DNA from: Myxococcales bacterium
GTDB lineage: Bacteria; Myxococcota_A; UBA9160; UBA4427
NCBI GenBank assembly: GCA_012959805.1
Contig: DUCN01000026.1
Location: 186,001 to 250,000, forward strand
DNA length: 64,000 bases
Reading direction: 5' to 3'
A program made the position numbers and the translations under genes. Shown here in pieces: positions 28,913-39,358 of the stretch (position 1 is its first letter; every line of letters begins with the position of its first letter). The notes beneath the pieces were generated by a model, which made no database searches, was not told the DNA's origin, and saw only the letters and a program-made list of their open reading frames with translations.

Positions 28913-29200
28913 ATGAAGATCCGTCCGCTCCAGGACCGCATCCTCGTCAAGCGCGTGGATGAGGAAGAGACCACCAGTGGGGGCATCATCATCCCCGATT
29001 CCGCCAAGGAAAAACCGCAGGAAGGCCTCGTGGCCGCCGTCGGCCCAGGCAAGACCCTCGACAACGGCAACGTCGCCGAAGTCGCTGTCAAGGCAGGTGA
29101 CCGCATCCTCTTCAGCAAATACGCCGGCACCGACGTCAACGTCGATGGCGACGAGCACATCATCATTCGTGAGGACGACGTCCTCGCGGTCTTCGAATAG
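28913..29200 (+). CDS. groES: Co-chaperonin GroES
   Basis: A 95-residue lid of the GroEL chamber. The ATG at 28913 follows GAGAGG and gives [15 protein letters not shown]. The mobile loop ([21 protein letters not shown]) and the C-terminal [12 protein letters not shown] are standard. groEL begins 26 bases downstream. Transcription is probably controlled by the CIRCE-like site. Confidence 0.97.
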   Translation: MKIRPLQDRILVKRVDEEETTSGGIIIPDSAKEKPQEGLVAAVGPGKTLDNGNVAEVAVKAGDRILFSKYAGTDVNVDGDEHIIIREDDVLAVFE

Positions 29201-29226
29201 ATCGATAGGAATAGGAGGCCTCAACC

Positions 29227-30873
<1,647 letters not shown>

Positions 30874-30943
30874 GTCCCGGCTTTGGTTCGCCTCCGGCGC
30901 GGCTCCCGCTTCGCGGGAGGGTCGGAAGCGAAACGAATGAATT

Positions 30944-30986
30944 GAACCCCCGTCACCATGCGAGAGCATGGGGCGGGGGTTCTTTC
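30944..30986 (+). terminator. Rho-independent terminator after groEL
   Basis: A GC-rich stem (GAACCCCCG...CCATGC pairing with GCATGG...CGGGGGTTC) closed by a GAGA tetraloop and followed by TTCTTT. A second small hairpin (30903-30919, CTCCCG...CGGGAG) lies between it and the groEL stop. This is the strongest terminator seen in the window and marks the end of the conserved block. Confidence 0.8.
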
Positions 30987-31233
30987 ATGTAAGGAGGTCG
31001 ATCCGTGAACGGGCGAATCCATTACGCGGGCGACGGAGCGGATAGGTGTTTCAACCGGCCTTTTCTGCACACCCGATGGGGACTGTTCTGAAAACTACGC
31101 TTCAGATGAGGCATCTTTGTCCCGTTTCGGGGCCATCCCATGCCAATCATCACACGTCGCGATGGCCGCACTTCCGAGGTTTGATCTTCATGTTGATACT
31201 TACAGCCGGTCCCAAAAAGGAGTCCTCTTGGGT

Positions 31234-31430
31234 TCAACGAGTCAACGCAACATATTCGTTGAAGCATTCTGCAGGTGACGCAAAGCCAAGTGTCTTGCGC
31301 GGACGCTGGTTTAGTTGCATGGCCACTCTATTCAAGTCAGCCTGGGAGAAAGGCGATAGGTCCGTCTTCTTTGGGAAGTACTGTCGAAGCAGACGATTCG
31401 TGTTTTCGTTAGTTCCGCGTTGCCAGGGGC
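31234..31430 (-). pseudogene. IS30-family transposase C-terminal remnant
   Basis: About 65 residues matching the end of IS30-type DDE transposases: [50 protein letters not shown] and the terminal NEYVALTR. The N-terminal DNA-binding domain and most of the catalytic domain are missing; the sequence breaks just before SPWQRG and P450 coding sequence begins on the other strand. The end of the reading frame overlaps a terminal-repeat-like stretch (GTTCAACGAGTCAACGCAAC), as in intact IS30 elements. It cannot move by itself. Confidence 0.85.
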
Positions 31431-31433
31431 TTT

Positions 31434-32325
31434 GTGGAAGGGTTGTCACGCAAGCTCCTCGATTCGATCGCTGAAGAGCGCGCGGTCGATCTAATCCAGG
31501 CCTACGCACACGAAGTCCCCTCACTCGTCATCTCCGAGTTGCTCGGCGTACCGATCGAACATCGCGACCGGTTGACGATGCTGTCCGGTCGAGTCTCCCG
31601 ACTCCTGGGAACGGGGAACGGGGAACGGGGAACGCGAACTAGCAAATGCTCTCTCGGCTGGGGAAGAGATCCATGAAACGCTGCGCCACCTTCCCGACGA
31701 GCGCCGGCGGCAGCCCGAAGACGATTTAATGAGCGCCCTGCTAGGGGCCGATGAGGATGACGATCGATTGATGGAGAGTGAACTGCTCTCCCTATGTGCA
31801 ACCCTTTACTCTGCGGGACACCGAACGACCCAGGACCTGTTCTCGAACGGACTGGCAGCACTCCTTCCGAATCGTGAACTCGTGGCGGCGATACGCGACG
31901 GATCTCTTCCGGTCAACGCCGTCGTCGAAGAGTTTCTTCGATACGAGACCCCCACCCACATGGTCGCACGAATGCTCAACGAGCCGATCGAGTTGGGCGG
32001 GCAGAAGATCTCGGCACGCGAACCCATCGCGATTCTCTTGGCCGCGGCCAATCGCGATTCACGAACCTACGCAAATCCCGAACTCTTCGATCCGTGGCGC
32101 TGGACTCTCGAGCCTGAGCCGTTGGCGCCGCTCTCCTTTGCCCTCGGTGCTCATTTCTGTCTGGGTGCGAGTCCGGCCCGAATGGAGGTGGGAATCATGT
32201 TGGAAGTACTCATCCAAGCTTTCCCAGAGATCCGACTTGGTGAAGATCCATTGCATTGGCATCATACGGGCGTCTTCCGAGGCCTCGATGCGCTGCCCGT
32301 GATTCCGGGACGCAGAGACTGCTAG
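31434..32325 (+). pseudogene. Cytochrome P450, 5'-truncated and frameshifted
   Basis: The sequence resembles bacterial class I P450s from about the D/E-helix onward. The first frame (31434-31632) reads [20 protein letters not shown] and LLGVPIEHRDRL. The second frame (from 31633, through 31729) has RELANALSAGEEIHETLR, the I-helix AGHRTTQDL, the EEFLRYETP ExxR-type helix and the haem loop FALGAHFCLGASPARME. The frames join at a heptamer array; removing one unit restores a continuous frame. The N-terminal roughly 100-150 residues are lost at the junction with the IS30 remnant. It is probably nonfunctional even if the array contracts. Confidence 0.85.
31606..31633 (+). repeat. Four-copy heptamer array (GGGGAAC) inside the P450 remnant
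   Basis: Units at 31606-31612 (first base T), 31613-31619, 31620-31626 and 31627-31633. Upstream P450 coding is in the frame of 31434, and downstream coding is one base out. Deleting one 7-bp unit joins them as LLGTGNGERELANALSAG, which reads through as P450. Confidence 0.85.
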
Positions 32326-32466
32326 GCGCCCGCAGCCAAGAAGATGATCTGCTCGCTCCCGCTTACACCTTAGCGGACATGGGCAAATCGTGAGCCAACA
32401 TGCTGCTCTTAAGGCCTGGGCAGCGACGGCAATGAGGCCATCCCCTCAGCGAGGCAAGGCCTCGCT

Positions 32467-33600
32467 TCAATCCTCAGACAGCGCGCTCATGGCATTCAGC
32501 TTCTCGACTGCGTCAAAGTACCCCTGCGCCAGCTCGAAGATGACTTCGCGCGTAGAACGAATTTCGTTCATCATCCCCACGACCTGGCCGACGGGATTGA
32601 ATGAAACAGACTGCGCGCGATCCGCGGCCGCATAGCGCTGGGTTCGAACAATCGCATCCATAGCGACCATATTCTGGAGCGGCATTCCGAGAGGCTCGGG
32701 CGTGCCCTCGGCTTCCCAGGCGTTGGTCCAGTCGTTTTGGAGCATGCGGCACGGCTTGCCGGTAAATGATCGCGAACGAACTGTGTCACCACTGGCGGCA
32801 CCGAGGTAAGCCTCCATTTGCGGACGCGGACATTCGGCTTCTTCGACAGTCAGCCACAGTGAACCCGTCCACACACCCTGGGCACCCATCGCGAGTGCTG
32901 CGGCGATCTGCTTACCGGATCCAATACCACCGGCGGCAAGTACCGGGACAGGGTCGACCGCTTCGATGATCTGCGGCCACAATACGAGACTACCAATCTC
33001 TCCTGTGTGGCCCCCGCCCTCGGTGCCCTGCGCAATGATGATGTCAATCCCAGAATCCTTGTGCCGAACGGCCTGATGTACCTTTCCGCATAACGCGGCG
33101 ACCAACCGACCACTCTCGTGTACTCGCTCTATCACCTCAGCGGGCGGCGTGCCGAGGGCGTTCGCGATCAGGCGCACCTTCTCATGTTGGAGTGCTACAT
33201 CCAACTGAGGCGTCGCCGTCGCCAGGCTCATCCCGAGCAATTCATGATGCGCCTCTTCCGGCGGAAGTTCGGGCACGTCGTGGTCGGCGAGAATCTTCGC
33301 CGCAAACTCACGATGTTGCTGGGGGATGGCCGCGCGAAGCTGTGCCTCCAGTTTAGTGGCATCCATCTCACCGATGCCTTCGTATTGCTGCGGAATGACG
33401 AGATCAACGCCGTAAGTATTGTCGCCCACATGGTCGTCGATCCATTTGCATTCGACCTCGAGTTGTTCGGGCGAAAACCCAACCGCGCCCAAAACACCGA
33501 GACCACCAGCGTTGGACACCGCCGCGACGACATCCCGGCAATGCGTAAACGCAAAGATGGGAAATTCAATTCCAAGCAATTCGCAGAGCAGCGTTCGCAT
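32467..33600 (-). CDS. Nitronate monooxygenase / 2-nitropropane dioxygenase family flavoprotein
   Basis: An FMN TIM-barrel oxidase of about 377 residues. It begins MRTLLCELLGIEFPIFAF from the ATG at 33600, preceded by TTGGAGTTTGAT; a TTG at 33612 is an unlikely alternative because it overlaps that ribosome site. FMN-binding segments are AGGLGVLGAVGFSPEQL, IIIAQGTEGGGHTGE and VPVLAAGGIGSGKQIAAALAMGAQGVWTGS. The catalytic-type His follows the GGG. Members oxidise nitronates or act as enoyl reductase-like enzymes; the substrate is unknown. It stands alone on its strand. Confidence 0.88.
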   Translation of the reverse strand: MRTLLCELLGIEFPIFAFTHCRDVVAAVSNAGGLGVLGAVGFSPEQLEVECKWIDDHVGDNTYGVDLVIPQQYEGIGEMDATKLEAQLRAAIPQQHREFAAKILADHDVPELPPEEAHHELLGMSLATATPQLDVALQHEKVRLIANALGTPPAEVIERVHESGRLVAALCGKVHQAVRHKDSGIDIIIAQGTEGGGHTGEIGSLVLWPQIIEAVDPVPVLAAGGIGSGKQIAAALAMGAQGVWTGSLWLTVEEAECPRPQMEAYLGAASGDTVRSRSFTGKPCRMLQNDWTNAWEAEGTPEPLGMPLQNMVAMDAIVRTQRYAAADRAQSVSFNPVGQVVGMMNEIRSTREVIFELAQGYFDAVEKLNAMSALSED

Positions 33601-34000
33601 ATCAAACTCCAATGAACGGTAACCAATGATCGATCAACGATAGGTGATTGGGGCCACCGCGAAAAAAAATACCCTAGATTTTACAAAGCGCTTTGAGGGC
33701 CTTCTCCACGATGCGCGCAGGCAGTTGTCTCGGCCGAATGGGCTCGAAACATCACAACTCTGGTAGAGGAAGGGGGCCATCACAAGAGTTTGTCCGCGGA
33801 TTCGCGCGGCGTATCGGATGAGGACGCCGCCCGCATCGTCGGTCAGTAGTCTTGAGCGGGCAATCGCGCCAGCGATGGCTTAGTGCTCGAGCGCCGCTGC
33901 GAGCGAAGTCCGGCAGCTGCGATACATCGATAGCGCCCGAACTGCCCGGCCTGCCTCCTCCTCACCCGCTGCATCGTTGAGGCACTGCAAGGTCGATCGA
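33601..34000. other. Intergenic region with a 12-bp perfect palindrome
   Basis: No gene is apparent. A perfect palindrome CAAAGCGCTTTG lies at 33684-33695, about 85 bases upstream of the nitronate monooxygenase start, where an operator could sit. The remainder (33700-34000) has no sustained coding signal in any frame. Confidence 0.4.
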
Positions 34001-34028
34001 TCCGACGTCCGACGTCCGACGTCCGACC
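34001..34028. repeat. Four-copy heptamer array (TCCGACG) abutting a stop codon
   Basis: Units at 34001-34007, 34008-34014, 34015-34021 and 34022-34028 (last base C). The array ends on the base next to the stop codon of the enoyl-CoA hydratase gene (34029), so it forms the start of that gene's 3' untranslated region. It has the same unit length, copy number and total length (28 bp) as the array in the P450, but a different sequence. Confidence 0.85.
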
Positions 34029-34823
34029 TCAGCGCCCGTCGAATTTGGGATCGCGCTTTTCCAAAAAGGACTGCACACCCTCTTTAAAATCCTTTGAACG
34101 AAAAAGCGGAAGAAGTTGCAGATAGACGTGATGCACGTTGGCCTCAAAGGTTTCGTCCTGGCCCATTCTCATCATCCGTTTTGTGGCCTGCACGGCGAGC
34201 GGTGCATTGGCTGCGATCTCCTCCGCCAAGTCGCGAACATGACTCATCAGATTTGCGGCCGGAACGACTTCGCTGACAAGGTCGAGTTTCAGACATTGGG
34301 CCGGTGTCAAGGTCCGGCCCGTGAACATGATTTCGCAGGCCTTCGACCAACCGACGATTCGCGGTAAGAGCCAGGTCCCACCGCTCTCTGGAATCACACC
34401 CCGCTTGGTGAAGGCCGCCGAAAGCTTCGAGGTGTCTGAGGCGATCCGAATATCACAGCCCAGCGCGAGATCCATTCCGTACCCGGCGGCCCCGCCGTTG
34501 AGGGCGCAAATGGTCGGCTTGTCGAGTGCGTGCAGCACAGTCGGAGGCGCATCGCGCAAATCAAAACGCCCCACCATTGCAGCGACCCCACCCGCGGACC
34601 CAATCCCTTGTCCCGAGACCTGGTCTTGTAAATCAAGGCCCGCGCAGAACCCGCGACCGGCTCCCGTCAGAACGACGACCCGAACTTCAGGATCCTTATC
34701 CGCATCGACGAGCGCCTCGGAAAGCGCGGCCAACATCGAAACTGAGATGGCATTTAGTCGTTCAGGGCGGTTCAGTGTAATTGTGGCAACAAAATCAGAC
34801 TTCTCGACGAGCAACTCTCCCAT
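34029..34823 (-). CDS. Enoyl-CoA hydratase/isomerase family protein
   Basis: Crotonase-fold enzyme, 264 residues from the ATG at 34823, preceded by TAGGAGACCCC. Oxyanion-hole segments are LTGAGRGFCAGLDL and ALNGGAAGYGMDLALGCD. A catalytic-type Glu is in GVIPESGGTWLLPRIVG. C-terminal AVQATKRMMR and FLEKRDPKFDGR are typical. The direction matches the amidohydrolase and alpha/beta hydrolase upstream, but a 217-base gap separates it from them. The substrate is unknown. Confidence 0.9.
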   Translation of the reverse strand: MGELLVEKSDFVATITLNRPERLNAISVSMLAALSEALVDADKDPEVRVVVLTGAGRGFCAGLDLQDQVSGQGIGSAGGVAAMVGRFDLRDAPPTVLHALDKPTICALNGGAAGYGMDLALGCDIRIASDTSKLSAAFTKRGVIPESGGTWLLPRIVGWSKACEIMFTGRTLTPAQCLKLDLVSEVVPAANLMSHVRDLAEEIAANAPLAVQATKRMMRMGQDETFEANVHHVYLQLLPLFRSKDFKEGVQSFLEKRDPKFDGR

Positions 34824-35040
34824 GGGGTCTCCTATTTGTCCTCGGTTCGCCGTGTAATGGTACTCGCGTGGAGTCTTGCCAACGCGACGTTTGAATTCAA
34901 CCGTCACTCGTCACGCATGGCCAACGACCAATGATGGTCGATTCTCTCAGACTCAGCCGGGTAGGTCCAGAGGAATCCAACCCGACCGAGCATTGCAGTG
35001 CGGCCCCTCCGCCTGGCTGCATCGAGTGCCAGGCCATCGA

Positions 35041-35862
35041 TTACAAGGTCGCCGAAGGATCCAGAAATTGGAGTACTTCCTGCTTAAAGCGAGGCGCGAC
35101 AATAACGCTGACATGGTCGTGGTCGGGAATGACAACCAATTCGGCACTCGGGATCGCTTCGACGAGTTCGTGAACCGTATCGATGTAGGGATGATCGTCT
35201 GCCCCGTTGACCACCAGAACGCAAAGGTCGATCTCTGTGGCAGTGGGCCCGATCAGTCGCAACGGGAATCCCTCGGGCCAAATTTGCAAAGCGGACCGCG
35301 CTAATGCCTCCAGGTCGTTGCGAGGATCGGCCGAAGCAAAGTTGCGATAACCGAGACTCAGAGGATCCTCTATCCGCGCCGGATCTTTGGCTCTCAGGCC
35401 GGCCACAATTTTAGGCAAGTTCGCCAGACTCTCATCTGTCTCGTCGCCAATCCCGCCGAGGATCATTGATGTAAACCGCGTCCTGCTAGAACCTAACAAT
35501 GATGCCCCTATGCAGGAGCCCATTGAGTATCCCATCAAGTCAGCCTTCGGGATCTCCAGATGATCCATGACCGCGAGCACATCACGACTCATATTTGCGT
35601 ATCCGTAGGCCGACTGATCAAGAGGCTTGTCGCTCGCACCGTGCCCACGAACGTCCAACACCACAACGCGCCGCATCGGGAGCAGGGCATCTAGCCAACC
35701 CGTACGGACCCAGTTCGAGTGCAGGCTCGAACCCCAACCGTGAACCAGGACGATGGGTTCCCCGCACCCGTAGTCCTCGAAATAGATTTGCATGCCGTCG
35801 GATTCAACGAAGCCTGATTCACGAGCCAGATGTCGAGGCGAGTCGCTGAATCTTTCGGTCAT
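35041..35862 (-). CDS. Alpha/beta hydrolase
   Basis: 273 residues with the hydrolase fold. The oxyanion motif is VHGWGSSLHSN, the strand-4 segment is VVVLDVRGHGASDKP, and the nucleophile elbow is LMGYSMGSCIGAS. The acid is likely in VVNGADDHPYI and the His in VIPDHDHVSVI. It starts three bases after the amidohydrolase stop, so they form an operon. It could be an esterase, epoxide hydrolase or haloalkane-type enzyme; sequence alone does not decide. Confidence 0.87.
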   Translation of the reverse strand: MTERFSDSPRHLARESGFVESDGMQIYFEDYGCGEPIVLVHGWGSSLHSNWVRTGWLDALLPMRRVVVLDVRGHGASDKPLDQSAYGYANMSRDVLAVMDHLEIPKADLMGYSMGSCIGASLLGSSRTRFTSMILGGIGDETDESLANLPKIVAGLRAKDPARIEDPLSLGYRNFASADPRNDLEALARSALQIWPEGFPLRLIGPTATEIDLCVLVVNGADDHPYIDTVHELVEAIPSAELVVIPDHDHVSVIVAPRFKQEVLQFLDPSATL

Positions 35863-35865
35863 CGG

Positions 35866-37581
35866 CTACGGCCGCGCACCCCGGATGAGACGTCCAGGAT
35901 AAATCCCTGTCGGTTCATCGTTTTCGATCGTGATTTCGCCGGAGACGATCGTGGCGCGGTAGCCGCGCGCGCGCTGCATGAAGCGTTTTCCTCCAGCGGG
36001 CAAGTCATGCACCATTTCCGGAGGTTCGAGTCGGAGCGTTTCGAGGTGGATCAAGTTGAGGTCGGCCTTCTTTCCAACCTCGATGGTTCCGCGATCGCCC
36101 AGTCCGTAAAGTGCCGCGGTGTCCTTGGTCATTCGCTTGACCGCAAACTCAAGCGGGATTCTCTCTCCACGCGTTCGATCGCGCACCCAATGCGTGAGCA
36201 TGAAGGTTTGGATCGATGCGTCGCAGATCATTCCGCAATGCGCCCCGCCATCACCGAGGCCGAGTACCGCACGCGGGTGGTACATCATTTCTCGGATGGG
36301 CTCGGCGCTCCCCCCTGAATAATTGAGCAGTGGAACCAGGAAGAGTTCACGGCCGCACCGTTCGAGCATTCGATCATACAAAAACTCGATCGGATTCATG
36401 TCGTTTCGCGCGGCCATCGCCTCAACCGAATCTTCATAGGCCGGCTCGTAGTTTGGCGGATCGCCCATCGGGAACACCCGCTCCAGCTGCCCGAGAAGCA
36501 TCGAGGTTTCCGAATTGGCCTCCGATAGGATGCTCTTCTTGGTTTGCCGGTCACAAAGGCGTGCGATGCGTTCCTCGAAAGACAGTTCCAGAAGTGATGA
36601 AAAAGTCGGACAGGCCGCAAAAGGATGTACTTCGGTTTGATGTCCGATCAGAAATCCGAAGGGCCGACCCGCGACCTGGGGGAAGACTTCAGCGCCCTCT
36701 TCTACGGCGGCCGCCGAGCACTCGAGGAGTTCGCGCCAGAGATCGGGGGCGGCGTCGACCTGCAGCATCGCGAAGGTCACCGGACGCCCAATCTCCTTCG
36801 ACAGACGCAGCATCCAATCCAATTCTTTGGCGGGAGCCGCAATGTCTTCACCCGCGGCACCCGCACCCGCAACTTCAAAGATCCCGGTTCCTAGTTCGCC
36901 TAATACGCGTCCGATGCCGAAAAGTTCGTCTTCTGCTGCAAAAGTTCCGGGCACTGGCTCGCCGGTAATCGCCGTGTGCGCGATGGTTCGAGATGTCGAA
37001 AACCCCAGGGCGCCGGCAGCGATGCCGCCCCTGACGATCTCGGCCATCTCCTTGATGTCCGCGGTTGTTGCCGGTTCATTGTCGGCGCCCCGCTTTCCCA
37101 TCACGAAGGCGCGAACGGAACCGTGGGGGACCTGTGTTGCGACATCCATCGAGAACTCACGTCGGCCGAGTACATCGAGGTATTCGGGAAAAGTGCGCCA
37201 CGACCATTCAATGCCTTCGTGGAGCGCCGCGCCGGGAATATCCTCGACGCCTTCCATCAGACCGATCAGGAAGTCCTCCTGCCCCTTCTCGACCGGCGCG
37301 AAGCCAACTCCGCAATTTCCCATGACAATGGTGGTGACACCATGAAAACAGGACGGAGCGAGCTGCTGATCCCACGTCGCCTGACCGTCGTAATGCGTGT
37401 GGATGTCGACGAAACCCGGCGTCACAGCGAGTCCGCTCGCATCGATTTCCCGAGTGGCAGCGCCCTCGACCTTCCCAACGGCAGTGATCAATCCGTCCTG
37501 GATCGCAACATCTCCGACGAATGCGTCGGCGCCGGTACCGTCGATGATCCGACCGTTGCGAATGACGAGATCAAATGCCAT
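35866..37581 (-). CDS. D-aminoacylase / N-acyl-D-amino-acid deacylase family amidohydrolase
   Basis: A 571-residue metal-dependent amidohydrolase. It begins MAFDLVIRNGRIIDGTGADAF, and the metal-binding motif is FVDIHTHYDGQATWDQQL. The later segments include LGLGDGGAHCGMICDAS and the C-terminal cap GTIEVGKKADLNLIHLETL. Members deacylate N-acyl-D-amino acids or related amides in the cytoplasm. An alpha/beta hydrolase gene follows within 3 bases, suggesting joint processing of an amide or ester substrate. Confidence 0.88.
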   Translation of the reverse strand: MAFDLVIRNGRIIDGTGADAFVGDVAIQDGLITAVGKVEGAATREIDASGLAVTPGFVDIHTHYDGQATWDQQLAPSCFHGVTTIVMGNCGVGFAPVEKGQEDFLIGLMEGVEDIPGAALHEGIEWSWRTFPEYLDVLGRREFSMDVATQVPHGSVRAFVMGKRGADNEPATTADIKEMAEIVRGGIAAGALGFSTSRTIAHTAITGEPVPGTFAAEDELFGIGRVLGELGTGIFEVAGAGAAGEDIAAPAKELDWMLRLSKEIGRPVTFAMLQVDAAPDLWRELLECSAAAVEEGAEVFPQVAGRPFGFLIGHQTEVHPFAACPTFSSLLELSFEERIARLCDRQTKKSILSEANSETSMLLGQLERVFPMGDPPNYEPAYEDSVEAMAARNDMNPIEFLYDRMLERCGRELFLVPLLNYSGGSAEPIREMMYHPRAVLGLGDGGAHCGMICDASIQTFMLTHWVRDRTRGERIPLEFAVKRMTKDTAALYGLGDRGTIEVGKKADLNLIHLETLRLEPPEMVHDLPAGGKRFMQRARGYRATIVSGEITIENDEPTGIYPGRLIRGARP

Positions 37582-37888
37582 GAGAACTCCTTCTGTCCAG
37601 CGCTTAGGTTAGCACCCGGAGGCCACCTCGCCTTGGCTGCTACCCATAGAGATCAGATCCGATGCCCAATAACCACCCGGGAGAACCGATTGTCCGTCGA
37701 AGAGAACAAGAAGACTGTTGAAAATTTGCGGCAGGCACTGAGTGCTATGGATTGGGTGGCGCCAAGGTTTTGAAGTGGAGCGACTACTGGGACGTCTCGC
37801 ACTTCGTCGCCCAATTCCCCAAGTCAATTCCTGGAAGAGATGGCGAAGCCGACTTGACCGACTGAACGCGTTGAAGAGTCGGAGGGCG
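37582..37888. other. Intergenic region without recognisable gene
   Basis: Between the amidohydrolase start and an alpha/beta hydrolase fragment. No frame resembles a known protein; it may hold the rest of the decayed hydrolase beyond recognition. Confidence 0.4.
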
Positions 37889-38263
37889 TCAGTCCTGGCC
37901 CAGAACCTGATCCTCGGGATCAACACGTCGTCCATTCCGACGTAGCTGCATCGGAATCGCAAGCGGATTTCCACTCGCAACGAGTTGGTCACCCACGACG
38001 CCATTTAAGACCCCCAGTACAGAATCCCATTTCGGTTGGGGTAGAGCGGGCTGTCGGGTCCACAATTTGTCGACGAGAGACATGACCTGGTCGGCTCCGA
38101 AGCCCGTCCCACGATGAGCGAGTCGAACCCGCTCGTATACAAAACCGCTGATCCCTTCGGTTCGGCCGCCTGTGCCTTCGCCGATCGGGGGCGAGCCCGC
38201 CGCAATGTTGGAATGCATCTGCTCGACCGTTCGGGTCACGCCAATGACTGCGCTGAAAGCCAA
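37889..38263 (-). pseudogene. N-terminal fragment of an alpha/beta hydrolase (lipase/esterase type)
   Basis: The frame (124 codons from a TTG at 38263) reads TRTVEQMHSNIAAG, RTEGISGFVYERVRLAHRG, then SVLGVLNGVVGDQLVASGNP and LAIPMQLRRNGRRVD. This matches, from memory, the N-terminal cap that precedes the catalytic domain in a family of bacterial esterases. The frame stops where the catalytic domain (HG oxyanion motif, GxSxG) should begin, and no frame downstream restores it. The region 38264-38463 upstream shows nothing else. Confidence 0.5.
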
Positions 38264-38463
38264 CCGGGTCGCGCCGCGCTGCCCGCTCTCTCATGTGCTT
38301 GGGGCATGGATCAGATTTCCTCAGGCAGCTGCGCGATGTTCACAATTCACTTGATACCTTCCCTATGTTGGCTCCGAGCGACTGATGTCCCAACATCCAG
38401 TCGAATCGTTGAACAACCGAATGCGCCCATGAAGCAAACTTTATCTACGCACACATTCGCGGC

Positions 38464-39012
38464 TCACATGATCGATGAGCCAGCTCGCTTCACGACCTGA
38501 AAGAAGCGAGCGCCTTCTGCACGCGACTCTTTCAGTTGCGGATATTTCGCGCGAAACGCCTCGAAAACATTCGCAATCTGCGCCGAATCTTCGAGTGCAT
38601 GCAGTCGCGCGGGGTAGACGATTCCATCTACGCGAATCCGGATCCGCGGGTCTGACGCGATATTTCGCACCCAGGCCCGCTCCGTGGGAACTTGGGTCCC
38701 AACCAGCAGCGACGTCACAATGAACGCCTCGCCCTCGAGTACGACGACCCACAAGTTGACTGAATGCGGGTCATCGGGGTCTGTTTCGAGCTGAATCTGT
38801 GTCGCGCTGGCGGCCGCATTCCAGTCGCCCGGCCACGACGCCTGCTCGCCGGACAGGCGACCTCCCGAAAACGGTCCGATCGGTCCGCATCCAATCACCA
38901 ACATCGACATGATCGATGTCATCAACATAAACCTGACCGCGTCCCGCACTTGGAACGAACGCCCGTCTTCCCGAGCATGGAGGTTACTGCGGCGCGCAGA
39001 AATTCCGCTCAT
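38464..39012 (-). CDS. Lipoprotein with an FMN-binding split-barrel-like domain
   Basis: 182 residues from the ATG at 39012, preceded by GGGGAGTTAGTTTG. Residues about 29-46 form a signal peptide ending in a lipobox (LVIGC), so the mature protein should be a lipoprotein. The rest resembles small pyridoxamine-oxidase-like or DUF2255-like split barrels: TDPDDPHSVNLWVVVLEGE, VPTERAWVRNIASDPRIRI and ARFFQVVKR. An exported, lipid-anchored version is unusual. Whether it binds a flavin is unknown. It lies downstream of the TauD gene on the same strand, with a 346-base gap. Confidence 0.65.
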   Translation of the reverse strand: MSGISARRSNLHAREDGRSFQVRDAVRFMLMTSIMSMLVIGCGPIGPFSGGRLSGEQASWPGDWNAAASATQIQLETDPDDPHSVNLWVVVLEGEAFIVTSLLVGTQVPTERAWVRNIASDPRIRIRVDGIVYPARLHALEDSAQIANVFEAFRAKYPQLKESRAEGARFFQVVKRAGSSIM

Positions 39013-39358
39013 CAAACTAACTCCCCGGTCGTATAGACCTCTTCTACGTGCAGGCCCGCACGCCAACTCTGAGTGTTCGGCTAAAGCCCAACAACCTCGC
39101 ACAACAACTCTGCAACACGCTCCAGATCCATCCCAATATAGGCGAGCACGCGCATCGCGAAGAAGTTGCGGACAACCTGCACGCATCCTTCGATGGTGGC
39201 CGGGCGAGCATGGCCCGGGCGTCTCCGCATTCCGCCACGCAATGTCGGATACCGATTGGCAGCCCATGCTAATCGAGGACATGAAGCTCGGCTGGTGGGT
39301 CGAAGGGGCGGGGGGAACCGGAATAGCCCGGTGCAATATTAGGATCCTTCGTACCTCA
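39013..39358. other. Intergenic region with a possible gene fragment
   Basis: On the minus strand, a frame ending at the stop at 39081 reads VVRNFFAMRVLAYIGMDLER and VAELLCEVVGL. It looks like the C-terminal helices of a real protein, perhaps a regulator, but has no recognisable beginning. Nothing else is seen. Confidence 0.35.

Noticed and set aside
34876-35304. A 142-codon plus-strand frame opposite the alpha/beta hydrolase
   Set aside because: Overlaps the hydrolase coding region antisense and has no recognisable features.
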